Below are positions 42,858 to 50,645 of a stretch of DNA of 64,000 bases, in pieces. The stretch's first letter is position 1; each line of letters starts with the position of its first letter. Below the pieces are notes generated by a model that saw nothing but the letters and a program-made list of their open reading frames with translations, did no database searches and had not been told where the DNA came from. The stretch comes from Sphingomonas sp. Leaf20 (GTDB lineage: Bacteria; Pseudomonadota; Alphaproteobacteria; Sphingomonadales; Sphingomonadaceae). A program made the position numbers and the translations under genes. Where the stretch lies: assembly GCF_001421535.1 (NCBI RefSeq), contig NZ_LMKN01000008.1:78855-142854 (forward strand). The letters are read 5' to 3'.

Positions 42858-45683
42858 ATGGCGGATCTGGCGAACGGGCTGATCGGTCTCGGCATGCTGA
42901 CCGGGACCAACGCGGTGGCGGATTTCGCGGCGAGCGCCGCGACCGTCGAGACGCGCGCGCAACGCAAGGCCCGCGCGCAGTTCGTCACGCCGGCAACGAC
43001 GCCGCCGTGGAAGGCCGCCGCGAAGACCCCGCCGGTGCAGAGCCAGGTCGCCGCGATCAAGGCGATGACGACGATCATCGATCGCAATGGCACGGGGACG
43101 AGCGGTCCGCTGCCCGAGGACGTCCAGACCAGTTTCACCACGTACAAGGCGCTCGACCGGCTGCGGCTGCTTGCCGAGACCGCGGCGAAAACGACCACGG
43201 GGAGCACCGAACGGACCGCGCTCCAGACCGCGTTCGCCAGGGGACTTGGCGACCTGCAGGCATATCTCGGTTCGGCGCCCTCCAGGCTGGTCGACCTCTC
43301 GTTCGGCGCGACCGCACGGCAGGCGCAGTCGATCGCGGTCGCGCCGCCATCGTCGCTCACCGCGACGACGATCACGGGCAAGGGCGTGGTCGACACGCGC
43401 ACGTCGGTCATTCCCGGCGTCACGGGCGCGGAGACGTTGCGCATCGACCTGTCGACTGCGACCGCGGCCGACAGCCTGATCGTCGATCTCGGTGGCGAGA
43501 CGACGCTCGACGGGATCGCCGACCGGATCAATACCGCGATCGCCGCGGTCCCGCGCCGGGATGCGGCGGGCGCGGTGATCGTCGCCGCCGACGGTGCCCC
43601 CGTGCCGCGCTGGGAGGTCAGGATCGTGCCCGCCAAGACGGGGGATCGCTGGGGCCTGTCGATCGAGCGCGGCGGGTTCGAGACGGTGGCGATCGACCAG
43701 CCCGGCGCCGGCGACGCGCTGATGATCGCGCGGGGTATTGGCGATGCAGGTGTGTCCGGTGCGGGCGTGTCTAGTGCAGGCGCGGGCCCCGGAGCCAGCG
43801 GCGCTGCGGGGGCAGGTGGCAGCCTCGCCTTCGGACGGATCGACGACCCGTCGGGGGCCATGACGCGGCGGAGTTTCGCAACGCTCGGCGCAGTCGATCG
43901 TCCCGCGACCGAGCGGCTGAAGATCGCCGCCGATACCGACAAGACCGGCAAGACCAAGGCGACCAGCTTGTCCGCCGCGATCGATGCCGCCGCGATGGTC
44001 ACCGACGCACAGGGCTTCGGCTATGTCGTCGGCACGGTGGCGGGCGATATCGGCGCCAATCGAATCCGCGGCGCCACCGATCTGGCGCTGACCAAGCTCG
44101 ACAGCGAGGGCGCGATCCTGTGGACGCGCACGCTGGGCGCGGCCGGCGATGCGCGCGGCGCGGCGGTGGCGCTGGCGCCGGACGGCAGCATCCTCGTCGC
44201 CGGCACCGTGACCGGCGGGTTCGACGGCGCGACGAGCGACGGCGACCTGCTCGTCGCGCGGTTCGATGCGCAGGGCGACGAGCAGTTTTCCAGCCTGATC
44301 CGCGCGCCGGGCCTGCAACGGGCATCGGCGGTCGCGGTGGCGGCGGACGGCGCGATCTTCGTCGGCGGGCGGACCGATGCCGCGGGCTCGGCCGCGACGA
44401 TCGTGCATCTCGATTCCAGCGGTCGAACCGTCGGTCAGCGACGGTTCGACGGCGTGGACAGCAACAGTGCGGGCAGTGGGGACCGCGGCAGCGACGGCGT
44501 GCGAAGTCTCGCCGTCGCTGCCGACGGCACGCTGCTCGCGCTGACCAGCGAAGCCGGGCATGCGGTCGTCCGCAGGCTTGGCGCGGGGGGCGTCACGACC
44601 GATCTGGGTCGGCTCGACCTGGGCCGGGGCGATGCGCGTGCGCTCGCGGTCGCCGATGATGGCGCCATCGCGGTGGTCGGCGCGACCGATACCGCGCTTG
44701 GTGGCACGCAGGTCAACGCGCGGGGTACGGGCCGCGACGGCTTCGTCGCGCGCGTCGATGCCGCGCTTTCCGGCGCCGGCGTGACCTATCTCGCGACCGG
44801 TAGCGAGGATCAGGCGGACAGCGTGGCGTGGCTGGGCGGGGACATCCATGTCGGCGGCCGGACCGCGGGCGCAATGGGTGGCGCAAGGACCGGGACGGTC
44901 GACGCGTTCGTCGCGCGCGTCGACGGCGCGACGGGGGCGATCGACACCGTCGCGCAATTCGGGACCGCGGGGATAACCGCAAAGGCGGTGCAGGTCGCGG
45001 TCGCGAAGGGCGGCGACAGCATCCTCGGCGCGTTGGGGCTGCACCGCGGCACGGTCACGCCGACCGATTCGGCGGCGCTCGAGGCGCAGACCAGCCTGCG
45101 CGCGGGCGACATGTTCGCGATCCGCGTCAACGGCGGCGCGCCGGGCAGGATCGTGATCGCCGAGGGCGATACGATCACGACGCTCGCCGACCGCGTCCGC
45201 CATATCGTCGGCAGCCGCGTCGGCAGCGTCACGACGCCGTCGAGCAGCGCTGGCCGATCGCTGCGGATCGACATGAAGCCGGGCAACATGATCGAACTCG
45301 TCGCCGGGCCCGGCGGGCGGGATGCGTTGCCCGGACTCGGGCTCGAGGCGCGCCGGATCGCAGCGCCGTCCGCGACCGATCCCGGCGCCCCGCGCGTCAC
45401 GCCCGGCGGCCGGTTCGGGCTCGACCTCAGCCGCACGCTGCGGATCGCGGACACGCGCGACGCGGCGGCGGCGCTGGCGCGCATCACGCAGGCGATCTCG
45501 TTCACCCAGTCCGCCTATCGATCGCTCTATTGGGACGATACCAAGGCGTTGCTCGCCGATACGCCCGCCCGGTCGGGGCAGAAGGGCGGATCGACCGCGA
45601 TCGCGCGCGCACAGACCGCCAATTACCAGGCCGCGCTGACCCGGTTGTCGGGCACGTCCGCCACCAGCAGTTATGGATTCTGA
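42858..45683 (+). CDS. Large repeat-containing flagellar-region protein, possibly FlaEY-like
   Basis: 941 residues, not firmly recognised, no signal peptide. About residues 370-720 form beta-propeller-like repeats of the SBBP type (LALTKLDSEGAILWTRTLG, DLLVARFDAQGDEQFSSLI, FVARVDGATGAI, with VVGT/VAGT/VGGRT turns). The segments before (150-310) and after (740-870) are beta-rich and share RIDxSTATAxDSLxV-like strands with hook-cap proteins. The end has ITQAISFTQSAYRSLYWDDTKALLAD, a helix of axial-protein style. Caulobacter has a comparable large regulator, FlaEY, in its flagellin locus; this may be its counterpart. It shares fliG's promoter box and precedes flgB by 2 bases. Confidence 0.7.
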   Translation: MADLANGLIGLGMLTGTNAVADFAASAATVETRAQRKARAQFVTPATTPPWKAAAKTPPVQSQVAAIKAMTTIIDRNGTGTSGPLPEDVQTSFTTYKALDRLRLLAETAAKTTTGSTERTALQTAFARGLGDLQAYLGSAPSRLVDLSFGATARQAQSIAVAPPSSLTATTITGKGVVDTRTSVIPGVTGAETLRIDLSTATAADSLIVDLGGETTLDGIADRINTAIAAVPRRDAAGAVIVAADGAPVPRWEVRIVPAKTGDRWGLSIERGGFETVAIDQPGAGDALMIARGIGDAGVSGAGVSSAGAGPGASGAAGAGGSLAFGRIDDPSGAMTRRSFATLGAVDRPATERLKIAADTDKTGKTKATSLSAAIDAAAMVTDAQGFGYVVGTVAGDIGANRIRGATDLALTKLDSEGAILWTRTLGAAGDARGAAVALAPDGSILVAGTVTGGFDGATSDGDLLVARFDAQGDEQFSSLIRAPGLQRASAVAVAADGAIFVGGRTDAAGSAATIVHLDSSGRTVGQRRFDGVDSNSAGSGDRGSDGVRSLAVAADGTLLALTSEAGHAVVRRLGAGGVTTDLGRLDLGRGDARALAVADDGAIAVVGATDTALGGTQVNARGTGRDGFVARVDAALSGAGVTYLATGSEDQADSVAWLGGDIHVGGRTAGAMGGARTGTVDAFVARVDGATGAIDTVAQFGTAGITAKAVQVAVAKGGDSILGALGLHRGTVTPTDSAALEAQTSLRAGDMFAIRVNGGAPGRIVIAEGDTITTLADRVRHIVGSRVGSVTTPSSSAGRSLRIDMKPGNMIELVAGPGGRDALPGLGLEARRIAAPSATDPGAPRVTPGGRFGLDLSRTLRIADTRDAAAALARITQAISFTQSAYRSLYWDDTKALLADTPARSGQKGGSTAIARAQTANYQAALTRLSGTSATSSYGF

Positions 45684-45685
45684 GC

Positions 45686-46120
45686 ATGCCGACCACCCCG
45701 GGCCCGTCGCTCCTCGCAGGCATCACGCGCGAGATGAAGCATCTCGCCGACCGCCAGCGCGTCATCGCGCAGAATATCGCGAACAGCGAAACCGCGGGGT
45801 ACAAGGCGCGCGAGGTCACCACGCCCGATTTCGCCGACCTGCTCGCGCAGCACGGCGGCGCTGGCGGCCGGGCGCGGATCGCGCGGCCACAGGTCGCGAT
45901 CACCAGCGGCATGGCAGCGCGCGGCGCACGTCCGATGCGGCATGGCGGCAATGTGGTGATCGACACCGACATCAGCGAGACCAAGCCCGACGGCAACAGC
46001 GTGACGCTCGAGGATCAGCTGCTCAAGATGGGCAAGGTCCAGGCGGATTTCGCGACGATGACCAACCTGTACCGCAAGCAGCAGGCGTTGCTGAAGACGG
46101 CGCTGTCGCGCGGCGGCTGA
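45686..46120 (+). CDS. flgB: Flagellar proximal rod protein FlgB
   Basis: 144 residues. Rod N-terminus (ADRQRVIAQNIANSETAGYKAREV) and the C-terminal DGNSVTLEDQLLKMGKVQADFATMTNLYRKQQALLKTAL are typical. It is separated from flgC and instead follows the 941-residue gene, an unusual split of the flgBC pair. No promoter of its own. Confidence 0.95.
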   Translation: MPTTPGPSLLAGITREMKHLADRQRVIAQNIANSETAGYKAREVTTPDFADLLAQHGGAGGRARIARPQVAITSGMAARGARPMRHGGNVVIDTDISETKPDGNSVTLEDQLLKMGKVQADFATMTNLYRKQQALLKTALSRGG

Positions 46121-46136
46121 GACGTCGTCCGCGCGG

Positions 46137-47294
46137 TCAGGCGAAATAGGCCGCGACGACCGCGGCGACATCGCCCGGCGGCAGGGGGTCGAGTGCCACC
46201 TCATGCGCGGGATTGAGGCTGTATCCCTGCAGGAGGCCGCTGCGATCGACCGCGACCGAGAGCAGGCGGTACGATTCGATCCCTGCCTCGTCGGTCTCGC
46301 TGAGAAGCGCCAGCCCGCCGGGTTGCGGATGGCGATCGGGGTCGACGATGACCGTCGCCTGTCCGGGCAGCCCCCCGCCGAGCGTCGCCGCGCCGGTGCG
46401 GACCGCGAAGGCACGCGGCCCGGCAAGCGCGGGCGCCTCGACCGATCCGCACCGCGTCTTTGCGATCCTGCCCGCGCCGAGGGGCGCGCCATAGGCGGGA
46501 ATCTGCCGCGGTGCTGCTGGCGCGTCCGGGCGATCGGGCAGCGCCGCCAGCGCAGCGGGGCGCACGTCCGCGAGTTCGGCCTCGAGCGCGGCGATGCGCT
46601 GTCGCGTACGCGCACGCCGCTGCGGCGCGCCGGGGATCGCCGCGAGAAACGGATCGAGCGCACCCTGCTCGTGCAGCGCGACGACATGCGCACGCAGTGC
46701 CGCCACATCCGGCGTGTCGAACAGCGCGCACAGCGCGGTCACGGTCTGCGGATTCCAGCGCGAGAGACCCTTCAGCGCGTTCTCGAGCCGCGACAGGATG
46801 ACGGGGGGGATGCCGTAGCGCGCATCGAGCGTCGCCGCGGTCAGCGTCGCATCGGCGCTGCGCCGCGCACGGATCGCGGCGGCCAGCAACAGCGCGAACC
46901 GTGCCTCATGCTCGTCGTCGGAGGCCGCCCCTTCGGCGAACGGCGCAAACCACGCGTCCATGTCAAACGTCGGCGCATCGGTATCGATCAGCAGCGCGCG
47001 CGGGGCGATGCCAAGCGCGCCCGCGATCCGGACGATCTCGTCGGCGCGCGGATAGACCTCGCCGCGCTCGATCTTCGAAAGCCGGATATAGGATATCTGG
47101 GGGATGAGCGCTGCGAACTGGAGCAGCGCCAGCCTAGCGTGGCGGTGCCGCATCTCGCGCAGGCGGTTGGGAAAAACGATCTGGCGATAGCGATCGACCG
47201 CGATCTCTGCGCGCCGATCGGGGGGGGGCATCGACGCTTGCGTTCGCGCCGCGCTGTGATTGACCTCGACTTCGCCCACCCCGACCCTTTCCAT
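46137..47294 (-). CDS. XRE-type HTH transcription regulator
   Basis: 385 residues from ATG 47294. An N-terminal lambda-repressor-like HTH (RLREMRHRHARLALLQFAALI, ISYIRLSKIERGEVYPRADEIVRIAGALGI) is followed by a second HTH-like segment (DARYGIPPVILSRLENALKGLSRWNP, VTALCALFDTPDVAALRAH) and a C-terminal beta-rich sensor-like domain (GGLPGQATVIVDPDRHPQPGGLALL...RLLSVAVDRSG) reminiscent of S24-type repressor tails without the Ser-Lys dyad being clear. The start is uncertain: this ATG lies inside a palindrome; ATG 47231 is another option. Targets unknown. Confidence 0.75.
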   Translation of the reverse strand: MERVGVGEVEVNHSAARTQASMPPPDRRAEIAVDRYRQIVFPNRLREMRHRHARLALLQFAALIPQISYIRLSKIERGEVYPRADEIVRIAGALGIAPRALLIDTDAPTFDMDAWFAPFAEGAASDDEHEARFALLLAAAIRARRSADATLTAATLDARYGIPPVILSRLENALKGLSRWNPQTVTALCALFDTPDVAALRAHVVALHEQGALDPFLAAIPGAPQRRARTRQRIAALEAELADVRPAALAALPDRPDAPAAPRQIPAYGAPLGAGRIAKTRCGSVEAPALAGPRAFAVRTGAATLGGGLPGQATVIVDPDRHPQPGGLALLSETDEAGIESYRLLSVAVDRSGLLQGYSLNPAHEVALDPLPPGDVAAVVAAYFA

Positions 47295-47300
47295 ATGGAA
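47289..47300. promoter_or_regulatory. Perfect 12-bp palindrome TTCCATATGGAA at regulator start
   Basis: The palindrome is flanked by CCC and GGG and contains the ATG 47294 of the XRE gene. It could be an operator for autorepression, or chance; no second copy was noticed. Confidence 0.4.
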
Positions 47301-47364
47301 GGGCTGATCCTTTAGACGTCCCGGCGGCGCAATCAATCCGGCCGTTCGGGATACGCGCGGCGGC

Positions 47365-47455
47365 GCGCAGTGGTCGGGCGCGCAGTGGTCGGGCGCGTAG
47401 TGGTCGGGCGCCCAATGGTCGGGCGTCCAATGGTCGGGCGCCTAATGGTGGCTTG
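47365..47455. repeat. 15-bp tandem repeat, about six units
   Basis: Units of the form CGCGCAGTGGTCGGG, CGCGTAGTGGTCGGG, CGCCCAATGGTCGGG and so on, drifting by 1-3 bases. They start within the last codons and stop of the 203-residue gene and run into the gap before the XRE gene. In frames with no stop they would encode pentapeptide repeats (RPTIG-like or ARPLR-like), but no supported gene reads them. Confidence 0.8.
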
Positions 47456-48053
47456 CGCCCCGCGCGTCCGCCGAGAGCAGCGCCCAGGGGCCGGTGGGCG
47501 CGAGCGGGAGGATCTGTGCCGCCCGCGCGGTCCGGTGCGATCGTCGCGCGTTCGACCCGTCCCCGTACAGCGACTCACCGCGTGCCGAGTCGCAGGGCGC
47601 TGAGCCGCCGGCCAGATCGAGCAGCCAGCTGCCGTCGTCGTCATGATGCGCCGGCGCGGTACCGCTCAGGCCGACGCCGACCCCGTCGGTAACGACGCAG
47701 AGATCGAGGCCGCGGTATTTCCCCTCGAGCTGGAACGGCCGGGTCGCGGTGAGCTGGTCGAACAGCGTGTCCGCGGCGATGCAAAGCGCGGTCATCGCGG
47801 GCGCGTAGGTCGGCGTATCCCAGAGCGACTGAGTCCGATCGGTCCGCAACCGCAGCATGTGATCCCAGAGCAGGACCGGCGCGCGCTCGCCCCAGCCATC
47901 GCTCGGCAAGGCGATCACGAGCAGCGCGCTGTCGCTGAGCTGGAGCAGCCCGCCCGCGATCGTCGCCAGGTCGCGCGCCGCGGCGAGACGGTCGGTGCCG
48001 AACCGCGTCGATATCTCGCGATCCGGCAGGGGAGGCTTTCGAACCGGTGACAC
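47442..48053 (-). CDS. Hypothetical protein of the flagellar island
   Basis: 203 residues, not recognised, soluble. Ordered first 150 residues (RDLATIAGGLLQLSDSALLVIALPSDGWGERAPVLLWDHML, ALCIAADTLFDQLTATRP, GLDLCVVTDGVGVGLSG), then a His/Asp-rich loop (PAHHDDDGSWLLDLAGGSAP) and a basic tail. GTG start with AAAAAGG seven bases upstream and a TAGAAT box 28 bases before it. It sits between the sigma factor and the XRE gene; an anti-sigma or partner role is possible but unsupported. Confidence 0.65.
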   Translation of the reverse strand: MSPVRKPPLPDREISTRFGTDRLAAARDLATIAGGLLQLSDSALLVIALPSDGWGERAPVLLWDHMLRLRTDRTQSLWDTPTYAPAMTALCIAADTLFDQLTATRPFQLEGKYRGLDLCVVTDGVGVGLSGTAPAHHDDDGSWLLDLAGGSAPCDSARGESLYGDGSNARRSHRTARAAQILPLAPTGPWALLSADARGASHH

Positions 48054-48076
48054 CAGGGTACCTTTTTGGAGGGCTA

Positions 48077-48090
48077 CCCTATTCTAGAAG
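48077..48090 (-). promoter_or_regulatory. -10 box CTTCTAGAATAGGG
   Basis: TAGAAT on the minus strand, 28 bases before the GTG of the 203-residue gene. It fits the recurrent flagellar box. Confidence 0.5.
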
Positions 48091-48158
48091 GTTCCGCATC
48101 GCGGCGTGCGGCGAGGCGTCATTTAAACCGCCGCCGCCGGTTGCGGCTTGCCGCGCCG

Positions 48159-49079
48159 TCAGGCGGCAGCGCCGGTGTGGGCCGCATTGGTGCGGGTCGC
48201 GCCCCGCGCACGCTGCCACCGCGAGGTCAGCGCGTCCGACGCGCCGAAGCCGGGCATCGTCAGCGCCAGCTCGGCGATCGTACCCGCCGCGCGCTTGGCG
48301 AGCTGGCGCGCGCGTTCGCGACCCACCGCGTCGTCGTCGCCCGGCTGATAGCCGTCATGGTCATGGCCATCGGTTCCGCCAAGCCGCCGCTCGATCGCGT
48401 CGCGGTGTTCGACGATCTTCTGTTCGAGTGCGGCGAGTTCGGCGGGGTCGACCGGGTACAGCGTGGCGCGCAACCGCGGCTGGCCCGGCAGCGCGGCACG
48501 CTTTGGCTCGGCGGCGCGCGCGCGGCGCTGCAGCTGCTCGAGGCCAACGGTGCGCAGATGGTCGAGATAGCGGTCGATCAGCACCGTGCGCGTCTTGCCG
48601 GCGAGATAGGCGGACGCCGCCGACTCGGTGCGCTCGAGCGCGCCGTCGTCGATCAGCATCGCCTCAAGCCCCGCCTCGTCGCCGTCCTCGTTGCGGGCGA
48701 GCCCGCTCAGCGACACGGTGACGGCCGCGACCTTGCGCGCCGACGGACGCTGATCGGTCATCAGGCGAAAGCGCAGCCCTTGAAGCTCGCCGCGCAGCTG
48801 CCAGTTCACGAAGGTGGTGAACTGTGCCTTGGCCGGATCATAGGCCTGGATCGCGCGGTGCACGCCGATCGCGCAGCATTGTTCGGCATCGTCCCAGTGC
48901 GCGGTCAGGCCGTATTGGCGAATGAAATGGCGAATCCGCGGCGCGATCAGCTTGAGGATCTGCGCAAAGGCACGGTCGGCGTAAACGCGCTGCCGGTTGG
49001 TCTGGACGGCATCGGCGGCTGGTGTGTTGGCAAGAACGGTAGCGACGGCGTCTTCCAGAGCGGCGGTAATCTTCGACAT
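48159..49079 (-). CDS. Sigma-70-family factor with region 2 only
   Basis: 306 residues. Residues about 36-106 are a clear sigma region 2: ADRAFAQILKLIAPRIRHFI, WDDAEQCCAIGVHRAIQAYD and AQFTTFVNWQLRGELQGLR (2.3-2.4, -10 recognition). After about 115 the chain is helical and charged (TVSLSGLARNEDGDE, LIDRYLDHLRTVGLEQL, EQKIVEHRDAIERRLGG) with an Asp/His insert and an Ala tail; I find no region 4 helix-turn-helix, so no ordinary -35 contact. It lies among flagellar genes downstream of the flbT-fliI-fliJ-transglycosylase unit. GGGGGA six bases before ATG supports the start. It may replace FliA, but is not FliA by structure. Confidence 0.8.
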   Translation of the reverse strand: MSKITAALEDAVATVLANTPAADAVQTNRQRVYADRAFAQILKLIAPRIRHFIRQYGLTAHWDDAEQCCAIGVHRAIQAYDPAKAQFTTFVNWQLRGELQGLRFRLMTDQRPSARKVAAVTVSLSGLARNEDGDEAGLEAMLIDDGALERTESAASAYLAGKTRTVLIDRYLDHLRTVGLEQLQRRARAAEPKRAALPGQPRLRATLYPVDPAELAALEQKIVEHRDAIERRLGGTDGHDHDGYQPGDDDAVGRERARQLAKRAAGTIAELALTMPGFGASDALTSRWQRARGATRTNAAHTGAAA

Positions 49080-49149
49080 GAACGTCCCCCAAAGAAAACC
49101 GGCGGCGTTGCTGCCCCTCCGGCCTCGTCTTTCTGGGCTTCGCGCTTTA

Positions 49150-49190
49150 ATATCCTGTAACGTATCCTATACGCACTATTACCTATCCGA
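49150..49190 (-). promoter_or_regulatory. AT-rich promoter region of the sigma factor gene
   Basis: The minus strand reads TAGGTAATAGTGCGTATAGG and then ATATTAAAG, several overlapping -10-like hexamers in a 100-base gap; which one is used is unclear. Confidence 0.4.
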
Positions 49191-50205
49191 TAGACTGGCG
49201 GGACGCGGTCGAGAAATCTTCGGGACGCACGCGGCGGTCGAGATAGACCAGCATCCAGTCGCGATGCGCCTCGGTGGCGTTGCCCGCCTGCGCAATCTTG
49301 CGGCTGCTCGCGGCGCTGCCGATCTGCGCGTCGAGCAACGTCTTGGCATGCGCGCCGGCGAGGCCGCCGTCGCGCACGAAGCGGATCGCGTCGCCAAGCC
49401 CGAGATGATGGCCGAGATAGGCGAGCCGCGCGACGCCGCGGGTATCGTCCGCGGTCACCCCCGCGCGCTTCAATCCGTCGAGATTGCGTCGTGCATAGTC
49501 GGCGACCCCGTTGATCGCGGCGGTTGGATCGTAGCGCAGCGCGAGCAGCGCGCCACGCGCATGCGCCTGGACGCGACCGCCCGCGAGCCAGCCCTGCGCC
49601 TCGGCCTGTCGGTTGAGCCAGGTCCCGGGCGTTTCGGCGAGCCCCTGCCACGTCCGGGTGAGGAACTGGCCAAGCCCTGCCGCGCTCGACCGCGGATTGC
49701 GCGAATAGGTTTGCCAGCTGCCATCCGACGCCTTGGCGGCCTCGGCATCGACGATCGCGGCGAGCGCGGCGGCGGGCAGCCCGGTGCGCGCTGCCGCGGC
49801 ATCGACGCAGTCGCGATAGCGCGCATTCGCCCCGAAGCTGCACGGTGCGGCATCGACGATGGCGTCGCGCGTGTCGCCCTGCGCAGCGCTCATGCGCGAC
49901 GACACCGCGCCGATGGGCGACGCGTGCGACGGCGCGCCAGGCAATTGGGCAGGCGGCGGGGCGGGGGAAGGCGCGGCGATCCCGTTCCGGGTGGCCTCGA
50001 GCGACAACAGGTTCATCAGCGCGGTGAGCTGGCTGTCGTGGTCGCGAAAGTCCGCGGTCGTCCCGCCACGTGCCGACGTGTCGGACGCTTCGGGCCCGAG
50101 CGCGGCCTTCCAGAGGCGATCCGACAGCTCGGCCTGCGCCGCGCCGTAGATCAGCGCTGCGCGCCGCTCCGGTGACAGCGCGGCCAGTGCGGAGGCGGGC
50201 GTCAT
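49183..50205 (-). CDS. Flagellum-linked lytic transglycosylase
   Basis: 340 residues, no signal peptide. An N-terminal helical part (about 1-115) precedes an SLT-like domain: CVDAAAARTGLPAAALAAIVDAEAAKASDG, NPRSSAAGLGQFLTRTWQGLAE (the catalytic Glu would be in the DAEA turn), then YDPTAAINGVADYARRNLDG and RLAYLGHHLGLGDAIRFV. It probably cuts peptidoglycan for the rod, since FlgJ here lacks its muramidase half. Without a signal peptide it may be exported through the flagellar apparatus. It overlaps fliJ by 4 bases. Confidence 0.8.
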   Translation of the reverse strand: MTPASALAALSPERRAALIYGAAQAELSDRLWKAALGPEASDTSARGGTTADFRDHDSQLTALMNLLSLEATRNGIAAPSPAPPPAQLPGAPSHASPIGAVSSRMSAAQGDTRDAIVDAAPCSFGANARYRDCVDAAAARTGLPAAALAAIVDAEAAKASDGSWQTYSRNPRSSAAGLGQFLTRTWQGLAETPGTWLNRQAEAQGWLAGGRVQAHARGALLALRYDPTAAINGVADYARRNLDGLKRAGVTADDTRGVARLAYLGHHLGLGDAIRFVRDGGLAGAHAKTLLDAQIGSAASSRKIAQAGNATEAHRDWMLVYLDRRVRPEDFSTASRQSIG

Positions 50206-50645
50206 GGCGCGGCGGTGGCGGCTACGCCCGCGCCGGCGCGTCGTCGCGCGGCGTGCCGGGCGCCGATGCGGTCGTCGAGCGCGCTCTGCTCGGCGGCATC
50301 GCGCGCGCGGTCTGCCGCCGCGCGAAACTCTGCGGCCGCGCCTTCGAGCGCGACCTGCGCGCCGTAATCCGCGACGGCCTTGCGACGCAGCGCCTCGAGC
50401 TGGACATGCGCGGCCGCCCGCGCGCCGACGAGCTGCTGATGCTGGTCGCGCGCGTGGACGAAGAAATGCTCGGTGGTCAGCCGGTGATCGCGCGACGCGA
50501 GTTCCGCCTCGCGCGTCAGCGACGTCTCGATCGCGATCCGCGCGTGCTCGATCCGCTCGAGCTCGGCGACGATCAGGCCGATCGCGGTGCGCACCGCGTC
50601 GAGCTTGCGTTCGGCGATCCGCAATGCGGCGTCATAGGGGGTCAT
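50202..50645 (-). CDS. fliJ: Flagellar export coupling protein FliJ
   Basis: 147 residues, an antiparallel coiled coil: AALRIAERKLDAVRTAIGLIVAELERIEHARIAIE then RAAAHVQLEALRRKAVADYGAQVALEG. Length and the 4-base overlaps with fliI and the transglycosylase support FliJ, which sits in the ATPase ring. Sequence is poorly conserved in this family; context carries the call. Confidence 0.85.
   Translation of the reverse strand: MTPYDAALRIAERKLDAVRTAIGLIVAELERIEHARIAIETSLTREAELASRDHRLTTEHFFVHARDQHQQLVGARAAAHVQLEALRRKAVADYGAQVALEGAAAEFRAAADRARDAAEQSALDDRIGARHAARRRAGAGVAATAAP

Noticed and set aside
41171..44002. 943-residue frame on the minus strand across fliH, fliG and the 941-residue gene
   Set aside because: It cuts through three supported genes and has low-complexity composition; a GC-skew shadow.
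47365..47455. Possible CRISPR array
   Set aside because: Units are 15 bp, adjacent, with no spacers; it is a simple tandem repeat.
48159..49079. Calling the sigma factor FliA
   Set aside because: Region 2 has some FliA flavour (FTTF...LRGEL), but region 4, required for FliA, is not visible.
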